Origin: Acidobacteriaceae bacterium KBS 83 | GTDB lineage: Bacteria > Acidobacteriota > Terriglobia > Terriglobales > Acidobacteriaceae | NCBI GenBank assembly: GCA_000381585.1 | Contig: KB906736.1 | Coordinates: 1 to 64,000, forward strand | Direction of reading: 5' to 3' | DNA length: 64,000 nucleotides | In this document: positions 20,083-27,645 of the stretch, in pieces | Layout of the letters: every line of letters begins with the position of its first letter | Numbering within the stretch: the first letter of the stretch is position 1 | Position numbers and translations under genes: made by a program | Notes under the pieces: generated by a model | What the model was told of the DNA's origin: nothing | The model's input: only the letters and a program-made list of their open reading frames with translations | Databases searched by the model: none

Positions 20083-20649
20083 TTGCTGGTCCTTCTTCCA
20101 ACACGCCGCTTGCGCAAACCGTTCCAAGTGATCATCCTCTTTACGGCCGCCTGCCTCTTGGTCGGGCGCTGTTCCTATGGTCAACACTCACACGATCCGC
20201 TCACACCAAATGAGGAAGAGCAGGTCCGGGCTGTTGCCGATCAGCCGAATGAGCGTGTAAAGCTCTACATCAAGTTCATCGAGGAGCGGACGGAGGCAAT
20301 CCATCACGCCGTCGTGCGCCCCCCAATGCAGCACCCCGGTGCCGCGATCCACGACAATCTGGAAGACTTCACGCGGCTGGTGGATGAGTTGCAGGACAAC
20401 CTGGATGCCTACGACGAGTCGCACACCGACGTTCGAAAATCGCTCAAGTATCTGCTGGAGCACACATCGAAATGGCCACCAGTTCTTGACGAACCGCCAG
20501 GATCTCCGGCCTACGATTTCGTCCGCAAGAGCGCGCTGGACGCTGTCGAGAACATGAAACAGTCCTCGACGACGCTGCTGAAGTCACAGGAAGAATACTT
20601 CGGCAAACACAAAGCGGAAGCGGAGCCAAAGAAGAAGTCCGACGACTAG
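20083..20649 (+). CDS. Small exported protein, unknown function
   Basis: This frame has a hydrophobic N-terminal segment (VIILFTAACLLVGRCSYGQ) and a helical, charged mature part ending in a Lys/Glu-rich tail (KHKAEAEPKKKSDD). No ATG is available near the start. TTG 20083 or GTG 20128 must be used; the GTG would give a conventional short signal peptide. The segment LVGRC is not a good lipobox. The product is about 173-188 residues and similar in style to the gene six bases upstream. The function is unknown. Confidence 0.65.
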   Translation: MLVLLPTRRLRKPFQVIILFTAACLLVGRCSYGQHSHDPLTPNEEEQVRAVADQPNERVKLYIKFIEERTEAIHHAVVRPPMQHPGAAIHDNLEDFTRLVDELQDNLDAYDESHTDVRKSLKYLLEHTSKWPPVLDEPPGSPAYDFVRKSALDAVENMKQSSTTLLKSQEEYFGKHKAEAEPKKKSDD

Positions 20650-20709
20650 CTTTTTGCAATGAGCCTTTCCGCTGGTCTGCGCATCTGTTTCAGTTGACAG
20701 GCGGTGGTA

Positions 20710-20904
20710 ATGGAAGTCGCACTGACCATTCTCGAGCGGCTGGTATTGGTGGGCATCGCAGTTTTCGCTCTCTATCAATGTTTTCAGGTCAAGGACAGTG
20801 GCCGATTGGCTCGGCCCGTCGCCAGCTGGACGGTACGCGTTTGTCTCATCGCCCTGGCCGGCGTCTGTTTGTTCACCTTGGCGCGACTGGCGGGCACTGG
20901 CTGA
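20710..20904 (+). CDS. Small two-helix membrane protein
   Basis: ATG 20710 is preceded by AGG at eight bases and opens a 64-residue frame with two hydrophobic helices (LERLVLVGIAVFALYQCF and VRVCLIALAGVCLFTLARL) joined by a short basic loop. It is too short to assign to a family. It ends the uvrA-TPR gene group and is followed by a terminator-like hairpin. Confidence 0.5.
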   Translation: MEVALTILERLVLVGIAVFALYQCFQVKDSGRLARPVASWTVRVCLIALAGVCLFTLARLAGTG

Positions 20905-20948
20905 TGCCGGGCAGTGTCCTCAACACCGCGAGCTGAGAACAGATCAGC

Positions 20949-20970
20949 AGCTGCGAAGAGCAGCTTTTCT
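20949..20970 (+). terminator. Probable intrinsic terminator
   Basis: AGCTGC (20949-20954) pairs with GCAGCT (20960-20965) around the loop GAAGA and is followed directly by TTTCTT. It lies 45 bases after the small membrane protein gene and would end the uvrA-side transcript. Confidence 0.5.
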
Positions 20971-21044
20971 TGACGGAAGAGCTGCGGTCCGGTGTGTTTT
21001 CGGCGGCTACACTTTTTGTGAAAACGGTATAGGCTAACGTTGGC

Positions 21045-21731
21045 GTGAGTCCCGAGCTGCAACAGATTTTCCAAGACGAATATCGTGTGGTCCGGCCACG
21101 CGCGCCTATTCCTCCCCTCCATGTGCGCTTCCGTCGCTTTACCACACTCAACACCACGATCCGGCTGCGCGAGGGAAGGCTGCACGTCTCGCTCTCCGAT
21201 GTTCTCGAGGGTGCCCCTGAGCCGGTACTGCGAGCCATCGCCCACATACTGATCGCGAAGCTATATCGCAAGCCGCTCGATGCGCGGCACACGCGCCGCT
21301 ATCGCCACTTCTCCTCGAGCGAGTCGGTGATGCGGCAGACCGAGCTCATCCGGCAGATGCGAGGGCGCAAGACGATTCTTGGAGCAAAGGGCCAGTACTA
21401 CGACCTCGATGAGATCTTCGAGAGCCTCAACCAGCGCTTTTTCTACGGGCTGATGGGCCGTCCGGTACTGACCTGGAGCAGCCATATGGCCCGCCGCAGT
21501 CTTGGCCACTACGACGCGGCGCACAACACCATCGTGATCAGCCGCGTCTTCGATCGCCGCAACACGCCGCGCTGCGCAGTTGAATATCTCGTCTATCACG
21601 AGATGCTGCACCTGAAGCATCCAGTCACAGTGCGGTCCGGACGGCGCTGTGTGCACTCTCGCGCCTTTCAAGAAGATGAGCGGCTCTTTCCGGAGCTTGC
21701 CGCGGCGAAGCTTTATCTGAAGCAGCTCTAA
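21045..21731 (+). CDS. SprT/M48-like zinc metallopeptidase
   Basis: The 228-residue protein contains HEMLH (about residue 185) in the context YLVYHEMLHLKHPV, the zinc-binding HExxH of SprT-like and M48-type proteases. A third ligand could be the His of RCVHSRAFQEDERLFPE, which matches the SprT-like arrangement. There is no signal peptide, so it is cytoplasmic. The start is GTG 21045. The gene is tail-to-tail with lgt, and the two stop codons overlap (CTAA read on both strands). The substrate is unknown. Confidence 0.75.
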   Translation: MSPELQQIFQDEYRVVRPRAPIPPLHVRFRRFTTLNTTIRLREGRLHVSLSDVLEGAPEPVLRAIAHILIAKLYRKPLDARHTRRYRHFSSSESVMRQTELIRQMRGRKTILGAKGQYYDLDEIFESLNQRFFYGLMGRPVLTWSSHMARRSLGHYDAAHNTIVISRVFDRRNTPRCAVEYLVYHEMLHLKHPVTVRSGRRCVHSRAFQEDERLFPELAAAKLYLKQL

Positions 21732-22492
21732 GTAACTGCTGCAGCACGCTCGGTTCGGGCTGCGGCGTGACGTCGCGCCCAGAGAATCAGCGCAATGCCG
21801 ATGATCATCGAGCCGATGCTTGCTACCTGCGCGTTGCTCATGCCGAAGTAAATTCGCGGGTTGATGCGGATGAACTCCACCAGGAAGCGAGCAACACCGG
21901 AGAGCACGAGGTACTCTCCAGTGATCTCGCCGGGATTGCGCCGTCCTCGCTTCCACAGAATGGCAGCGATGACGAGAGCACCGATGAGTTCATAGATCGG
22001 CGTGGGATGGACGCGTTGCATCGTCGGCACCAATCCGTGCGGAAAACTCACACCCCACGGCAGCTTCGTGGGAATGCCATAGTCGCCGTCGCCCGAAGTA
22101 AAGCAGCCGATGCGACCTACGCCGTAGCCTACGGCAGCCGCGGGAGCGGCCAGGTCGAGCATGCCCAGCGCGCCAACCTTCGCCGCGCGGCCCTGCCACA
22201 TCAGAGTGAGGATGCCGGCGATGAGGCCGCCGTACCACGCAAAACCGGCACGATCAAAGAGCGTGGCCGCCGGGTAGTGCAGCAGTGTCGCGGGATCTTC
22301 CAGGACGTGCCACAGCTTTGCCCCGATGACGCCCAGAACCGTGACGAAGGCTACGACGCTGATGGCGTCGGCCTGAACATGATAACGGCGAAAGTTCAGG
22401 TGGAGCACGTAGCCGGCACAGACTGCCGCGAGCCAGAGCATGAGTCCGAAGGTGCCGATGGTGAGCGGGCCTAGATGAATATATGGATACAT
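21728..22492 (-). CDS. lgt: Prolipoprotein diacylglyceryl transferase
   Basis: Lgt transfers diacylglycerol from phosphatidylglycerol to the lipobox cysteine, the first step of lipoprotein maturation; LspA (4.1 kb) acts next. The 254-residue protein has about seven membrane helices and the Lgt signature around GYGVGRIGCFTSGDGDYG, plus HPTPIYE and RFLVEFIRINPR. I chose ATG 22492 (MYPYIHLGPLTIGTFGL), the usual N-terminus; the open frame extends 80 codons upstream across the hpt promoter but is not protein-like. It is divergent from hpt. Confidence 0.93.
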   Translation of the reverse strand: MYPYIHLGPLTIGTFGLMLWLAAVCAGYVLHLNFRRYHVQADAISVVAFVTVLGVIGAKLWHVLEDPATLLHYPAATLFDRAGFAWYGGLIAGILTLMWQGRAAKVGALGMLDLAAPAAAVGYGVGRIGCFTSGDGDYGIPTKLPWGVSFPHGLVPTMQRVHPTPIYELIGALVIAAILWKRGRRNPGEITGEYLVLSGVARFLVEFIRINPRIYFGMSNAQVASIGSMIIGIALILWARRHAAARTERAAAVT

Positions 22493-22550
22493 TTGCGCGA
22501 GTTCATCACAAGTATAGTCAGCGCGGCTGGTACTGGGCGAAGATAGATTG

Positions 22551-23111
22551 ATGGCAGCACCTGTGCGACACACATATTCGCCGGCCCATCCACCCGTTCT
22601 GATCAGTCGCGATGCCATCGCCGCCCGAGTTGTTGAACTCGGCGCGCAAATCGATCGGGATCTCGCTGGCGAGTCGGTATTGCTGGTGGGCGTACTCAAA
22701 GGCGCTGCTATCTTTCTCTCCGATCTCGCTCGCGCCATCAGTATTCAATGTACGTTTGATTTCGTTGCTGTCTCCAGTTACGGCAAGGGCACGCGTTCCA
22801 GCGGAGCCGTCAAGCTCATCAAGGATCTCGATCATCCGATCGAGGGACGCAACATCATTCTGGTGGAAGACATTCTCGACACCGGGCTCACGCTCTCATT
22901 TCTTAAACGCATGCTCATGCAGCACCGTCCGCGATCTCTGCGCGTGGCCGCGCTTCTCGACAAGCCCGATCGGCGTCTCGAACCGATCCAGGCAGAGTAC
23001 GTGGGCTTCAGCATCCCCAATCATTTTGTCATCGGCTATGGCATGGACTACGCCGAGCGGTTCCGTAATCTTCCCGACATCTGTATCTTTCCGCCTGACG
23101 CAGCGGATTGA
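22551..23111 (+). CDS. hpt: Hypoxanthine phosphoribosyltransferase
   Basis: This purine-salvage enzyme joins hypoxanthine (or guanine) to PRPP to give IMP (or GMP). The 186-residue protein shows the type I PRTase motif ILVEDILDTGLTL, the flexible-loop region FVAVSSYGKGTRSSG, and KPDRRLEPIQAEYVGFSIPN before the purine-binding end. ATG 22551 is preceded directly by an in-frame TTG, so the start is within one codon. deoC follows 66 bases later, another nucleoside-salvage function. Confidence 0.95.
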   Translation: MAAPVRHTYSPAHPPVLISRDAIAARVVELGAQIDRDLAGESVLLVGVLKGAAIFLSDLARAISIQCTFDFVAVSSYGKGTRSSGAVKLIKDLDHPIEGRNIILVEDILDTGLTLSFLKRMLMQHRPRSLRVAALLDKPDRRLEPIQAEYVGFSIPNHFVIGYGMDYAERFRNLPDICIFPPDAAD

Positions 23112-23177
23112 TTTCTTCCACAGGACGAGTGGCGACGCTCGCCCATTCGCTGCGTCCATCAGACTGGTGGCATACGT

Positions 23178-23981
23178 ATGCCTACCAGGGAGCGAAGTGC
23201 GAAAATGAGAGTGATGGAATCGAATGCTTTTGACGAGGTCGCCGTAGCAACACGCGGCACCTTTGATGCTGCTGGATTTGCTAAAAACGCATTGGCGACG
23301 CCGGCCAGTCTAGCTGCCGTGCTGGATCACACACTGCTCAAGCCGGAAGCGACACGCGATCAGGTGCTCGCCCTATGCCATGAGGCGGCAGAACATCGTT
23401 TCGCCTGCGCCATGGTGAATCCCACGTGGGTCCCGCTTGCGACATCCGTGCTTGCCGGCACAGGCATACCGGTAGGAGTGGTGCTCGGTTTCCCGCTGGG
23501 GGCCAGCCTTTCGACCACGAAGCGTGACGAAGCACGTGAGATGGTGAAGATGGGCGCGCGCGAACTGGACATGGTGCTCAACATCGGCATGCTGAAGAGC
23601 GGACTGTACGATCAGGCCGAGACAGATGTCCGCTCGGTTGTGGAGGTCGGGCGCGCAGCGGGTGCGGTGGTGAAGGTAATTCTGGAGACCTGCCTGCTTT
23701 CGATACCCGAAAAGTTGCGGGCCGCCGAGATCGTCATCAATTCCGGCGCGGATTACCTGAAGACAAGCACCGGCTTTTCCACGGGAGGCGCCACCGCTGC
23801 CGATGTCGCATTACTTCGCGGCATCGCCGGCGACAGTTGCGGGGTCAAGGCATCGGGAGGCATCCGCACTTTGAGTGATGCTCGCATCATGCTTGAAGCC
23901 GGGGCGAGCCGTATCGGCGCAAGCGCCAGCGTCCGCATTGTGGAAGAGTTGCATTCGACCTCCGCCGCCGCCAAAACTTAG
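23178..23981 (+). CDS. deoC: Deoxyribose-phosphate aldolase
   Basis: DeoC cleaves 2-deoxyribose-5-phosphate to acetaldehyde and glyceraldehyde-3-phosphate. The TIM-barrel motifs are all present: LDHTLLKPEAT, ELDMVLNIGMLKSG, VVKVILETCLL (Schiff-base lysine region) and GADYLKTSTGFSTGGAT (second catalytic lysine), then GVKASGGIRT. The protein is 267 residues from ATG 23178; ATG 23205 or 23214 would give a shorter N-terminus nearer the family norm, with GGGAG upstream of them. It is probably cotranscribed with hpt. Confidence 0.95.
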   Translation: MPTRERSAKMRVMESNAFDEVAVATRGTFDAAGFAKNALATPASLAAVLDHTLLKPEATRDQVLALCHEAAEHRFACAMVNPTWVPLATSVLAGTGIPVGVVLGFPLGASLSTTKRDEAREMVKMGARELDMVLNIGMLKSGLYDQAETDVRSVVEVGRAAGAVVKVILETCLLSIPEKLRAAEIVINSGADYLKTSTGFSTGGATAADVALLRGIAGDSCGVKASGGIRTLSDARIMLEAGASRIGASASVRIVEELHSTSAAAKT

Positions 23982-24089
23982 CCATCTGAGCGGTTTGCAC
24001 GATCCCTAACGGCCATATGGTCGATCGCAACGCTGCGCTATGATGACTCGATTGCCTGCCCCGTCCGGTACAGGCAGTGGAGCAGATTT

Positions 24090-25940
24090 GTGAAGGATGA
24101 CGGCCAGCAGGAACGGTCCAACGACCGGCCTTCTGACAGCTTCGAAGGAGATTATCGGCCAGCCAGCGAGAGCGCGGCGGCCCGCGCGAAGGTGCGCACG
24201 GAGCCGATCCAGCTCGCATTTCTCATGCGACTGGCGAACGCACTCAACGCCACTCTCGACCTGCAGACCATCATGCACCAGACCGCGGAGCTGGTCCGCG
24301 CTGTCATTGACTACCGGATCTTTGCCATTCTTCTGCTGAACGACCGCACAAACGACCTGCGCATGCGCTTTCAGATCGGCCATACGCCGGAAACGGAGCG
24401 CCGGCGTTTCCGCATCGGCGAAGGCATTATCGGTGAAGCGGTTGCGCGCAAAGAACCGGTGCTCATCAACGATGTGCGCACGGCGAAGAACTATGTATCG
24501 GCCAACGAGGCGGTGCGCTCGGAATTGGCCGTGCCGCTGATCGTCAAAGGCCGGGTTATCGGGGTTATCGACATCGAAAGCGAAGAGGTCGGCTACTTCC
24601 AGGAGGAGCAGCTTCGCTTGCTGGAACTGACGGCGTCACGTGTCGCCGTGGCGATCGAGAACGCACGGCTGTACACGCGAGTCTCCCGGCAGGCGCAAAC
24701 GCTCGCGGTACTCACGGAGATCTCACGCGACCTGAGCTCGATTCTCGATCTGGACGAACTGCTGGAACGCATTGGGCAGCTACTTCGCCGTCTCATCGAC
24801 TATCAGATGTTCGCCATCCTGCTGCTCAACGAGCGCGACCAGGTGCTGGAGACGCAATTCGCTGTCCGATTCGGCGAGCGCTACGTTCCGATCGAGCGCG
24901 TTCCGCTCTATCGCGGTCTGGTCGGTGCGGCGGTGCAGACGCAGGCTCCGGCCTACGCGCCTGACGTACGCCGCGATACTCGCTACCACATGGTCAATCC
25001 GCTCACACGATCGGAGCTGGCGGTACCGCTCATTTACAAAAAGAAGGTGATTGGCGTGCTGGATATGGAGCACACCCGCGCCAACTACTTCAACGAAGAT
25101 CACCAGCGGACCATCGTCACGCTCGCGGCACAGATTGCGATCGCCATCGAGAATGCGCGGCTGTACCAACGCGTGGCGCAGCAGGAACAGCGGCATGAAC
25201 ACGACCTGGAGATGGCGCGTGAGGTACAGCTCCGGTTGTTGCCGCAATCGCTCCCGACGCACCAATCCGCCGAGTTTGCGGCGCGGTTTCTGCCCGCACG
25301 CACCATCGGCGGGGACATGTACGACTTCCTGCATTATGACAACGACCGCACCGGCATCGCGCTGGGCGACGCCAGCGGCAAGGCCGCTCCGGCGGCGCTC
25401 TATGCGGCGCTGGTCAGCGGCATTATGCGCGCTGCCGCGCCGCGCGCGCTGCATCCGGAAGAGATGCTGAGCCTGCTCAACGATTCGCTGCAGGAGAGGC
25501 GAGTCGATGCGCAATACGTCACCATGGTCTACGCGACGTGGAATGACGAAGACCAGACACTGGAGATCGCGAACGCCGGCGCGGTGCAGCCGCTCATCAG
25601 CCGCAACGGAGAAGTCGAGACTATCCAGGCTGAAGGCTTTCCACTCGGCCTCTTCCCGAATGTTTCCTACGAGCAATTCACGCTCTCGCTACGCCCCGGC
25701 GACTGCGTTGTCTTCTTCAGCGATGGACTGGCGGACGCCCAGAACCCCGAAGGGGAGATGTTTGGCACTGAACAGCTCTGCGAAATTGTCCAGCAGAACG
25801 CATTCCTGGACGCAGATGAGCTTGCCGACCTGATCATGGACAGGATCAGCGAGTTTCAGTCGGGGGCGGAGCACTTCGACGACGAGACGTTGATCGTGCT
25901 GCGCGTGAAGGAGGTTCCGGGCGCCAGTCCTGCGAATTGA
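24090..25940 (+). CDS. GAF-GAF-PP2C (RsbU-type) serine phosphatase
   Basis: Two GAF sensor domains (about residues 55-195 and 220-365) precede a SpoIIE/PP2C phosphatase domain (about 390-610). The two GAF units are clearly duplicates, both containing YRIFAILLLND/YQMFAILLLNE, SELAVPLI and VAVAIENARLY-like endings. The linker LEMAREVQLRLLP is the typical helix before RsbU domains. Metal-binding aspartates are present in GGDMYDFL, LGDASGK, SDGLADAQNPEG and DDETLIVL; the usual NAGH is NAGA. These phosphatases act on anti-anti-sigma factors in partner-switching stress control. No such partner is adjacent. The start is GTG 24090. Confidence 0.92.
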   Translation: MKDDGQQERSNDRPSDSFEGDYRPASESAAARAKVRTEPIQLAFLMRLANALNATLDLQTIMHQTAELVRAVIDYRIFAILLLNDRTNDLRMRFQIGHTPETERRRFRIGEGIIGEAVARKEPVLINDVRTAKNYVSANEAVRSELAVPLIVKGRVIGVIDIESEEVGYFQEEQLRLLELTASRVAVAIENARLYTRVSRQAQTLAVLTEISRDLSSILDLDELLERIGQLLRRLIDYQMFAILLLNERDQVLETQFAVRFGERYVPIERVPLYRGLVGAAVQTQAPAYAPDVRRDTRYHMVNPLTRSELAVPLIYKKKVIGVLDMEHTRANYFNEDHQRTIVTLAAQIAIAIENARLYQRVAQQEQRHEHDLEMAREVQLRLLPQSLPTHQSAEFAARFLPARTIGGDMYDFLHYDNDRTGIALGDASGKAAPAALYAALVSGIMRAAAPRALHPEEMLSLLNDSLQERRVDAQYVTMVYATWNDEDQTLEIANAGAVQPLISRNGEVETIQAEGFPLGLFPNVSYEQFTLSLRPGDCVVFFSDGLADAQNPEGEMFGTEQLCEIVQQNAFLDADELADLIMDRISEFQSGAEHFDDETLIVLRVKEVPGASPAN

Positions 25941-25986
25941 CGCGCACGTTGTAACCTGAGAGCAATCCCTTGACTGGAGTTTTCGT

Positions 25987-27285
25987 TTGTCTCAAGCAAC
26001 AGCGACCCGCGTGATCGCGCCCGCCCGCAACCTGCTCGGCAGCCTGCGCCTGCCGGGCGATAAGAGCATCTCCCATCGCTATGCCCTGCTGGGCGGACTC
26101 GCCAACGGCACAACTCAGCTCGAGAACTTTTCGACGGGCGCCGATCCTGCCAGCAGTCTTGGCTGCGTTGCCGCGCTCGGGGCCAGGGTCGAGCGGGATG
26201 GTGCCAAAGTCACGATCCAGGGCTGCGGCGGCCAGTTTCATCCGGCGAGTGCCCCGCTGGACTGCGGCAACTCGGGCTCGACGATGCGCATGCTTGCCGG
26301 GCTGCTCGCCTCACAGCGCGGCGCCTTCACGCTCATTGGCGATAGCTCCCTAACACGCAGACCGATGGAGCGCATCCGCAAGCCGCTCGAAGCGATGGGT
26401 GCCCACATCACGCTGACGCAGGGACATGCGCCGCTGACCATCGAGGGCGCTGCGCTGAATGCGATCGATTACACGACTCCGGTGCCCAGCGCGCAGGTGA
26501 AAACGGCCGTGCTCTTCGCGGGGCTGAATGCCGACGGAACCACGAGCGTCACCGAATCGGTTCGCACACGCGATCACGGGGAGATTGCGCTGGAGGCTTT
26601 TGGCGTGAAGGTGACGCGCAATCACGACACGGTCAGCATCAGTGGCGGCCAGTCCCTCCAGGGCGTCGATACAGTCATACCCGGCGACATGTCCTCCGCC
26701 GCCTTCTTTCTGTGCGCCGCCGCGCTCTTCCCGGATTCCGGTCTGCTGCTGGACAACCTCGGATTAAATCCAACGCGCGCCACACTGCTCGACGTGCTGG
26801 CGACGCTCGGCGCGAAGACCTCTGTTCTCAATCTGGAGCAACGCAGCGGCGAACTCGCCGGAACTGTGCAACTTGTCGCGCCGAAGGACGGTCTGGGCGG
26901 CGCCACCATATCGGGGGCGCTCGCCGCGCAGCTCATTGACGAACTGCCTGTCCTTGCAGCCATTGCGCCTTATACACGGCACGGGATTCGCATTCGTGAC
27001 GCTAAGGAGCTGCGCGTTAAGGAGTCCGACCGCATTGCACTGGTCGCCGAGAATTTGCGCCAGATGGGGGCGGAGGTGACGGAAGTGGAAGACGGCCTCG
27101 ACGTGCCCGGAGGACAGGCGCTCCATGGCGCTGAGATCGACTCCGGCGGAGATCATCGCATCGCCATGGCATTCTCCGTCGCGGCTCTAAGAGCGGACGG
27201 CGAGTCGACGATCCACGGCGCCGAGTCGGCAGACATTTCTTTTCCGGAGTTCTTCAGCCTGCTGGATCAGGTGGCGGTCCGCTAA
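25987..27285 (+). CDS. aroA: 3-phosphoshikimate 1-carboxyvinyltransferase (EPSP synthase)
   Basis: AroA makes EPSP from shikimate-3-phosphate and phosphoenolpyruvate in aromatic amino acid synthesis. The 432-residue protein has LPGDKSISHRYALLGGLANG, LDCGNSGSTMRMLAGLL, SLTRRPMERI, AKELRVKESDRI and GGDHRIAMAFSVAAL. The start is TTG 25987, supported by GGAG seven bases upstream (25976-25979) and by the N-terminal alignment. The first active-site loop reads GDKSISHRYALLGGLANG, and SGSTMRML around residue 100 carries Ser/Thr/Met rather than NAGTAMRPL, so it is of the class II-like (non-E. coli) sequence type. Confidence 0.96.
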   Translation: MSQATATRVIAPARNLLGSLRLPGDKSISHRYALLGGLANGTTQLENFSTGADPASSLGCVAALGARVERDGAKVTIQGCGGQFHPASAPLDCGNSGSTMRMLAGLLASQRGAFTLIGDSSLTRRPMERIRKPLEAMGAHITLTQGHAPLTIEGAALNAIDYTTPVPSAQVKTAVLFAGLNADGTTSVTESVRTRDHGEIALEAFGVKVTRNHDTVSISGGQSLQGVDTVIPGDMSSAAFFLCAAALFPDSGLLLDNLGLNPTRATLLDVLATLGAKTSVLNLEQRSGELAGTVQLVAPKDGLGGATISGALAAQLIDELPVLAAIAPYTRHGIRIRDAKELRVKESDRIALVAENLRQMGAEVTEVEDGLDVPGGQALHGAEIDSGGDHRIAMAFSVAALRADGESTIHGAESADISFPEFFSLLDQVAVR

Positions 27286-27296
27286 AGGGGGCATTC

Positions 27297-27638
27297 ATGC
27301 ACGTGGTGCCTCAATCCGCGCTGCCGTTGGTCGGGGTGTCGCATGAGTTCGTGGGAAACGAGCAGGGCCGGACCGGCATCTCGTTCTTCCTGGTGAACAC
27401 AAGTGAACCGGGACGACGTGTTCGTCTTCACAAACACGATTACGACGAGGTGGTTTACCTCATCGAGGGTCAATCCACGTGGACGATCAGTGGACAACAG
27501 GTGATCGCGAGGACAGGCGATACCGTGGTGGTGCACGCAGGTGAGCCTCATGGCTTCGTGAACAGCGGTGAAGGGCAGCTGCGTCAGATCGACATTCACC
27601 TGCACCCCACCTTTGAGACTATCTGGCTGGAAGACTAA
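27297..27638 (+). CDS. Small cupin-domain protein
   Basis: The 113-residue protein is a single cupin barrel. The metal-binding motif 1 is VRLHKHDYDEVVYLIEGQSTW (His, His, Glu) and motif 2 is TVVVHAGEPHGFVNSGEG (His). Such proteins can be dioxygenases, isomerases or ligand binders; the substrate cannot be read from sequence. It begins 11 bases after aroA and may be cotranscribed. It converges with the TolC-like gene, with 7 bases between their ends. Confidence 0.82.
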   Translation: MHVVPQSALPLVGVSHEFVGNEQGRTGISFFLVNTSEPGRRVRLHKHDYDEVVYLIEGQSTWTISGQQVIARTGDTVVVHAGEPHGFVNSGEGQLRQIDIHLHPTFETIWLED

Positions 27639-27645
27639 TGCTTCC

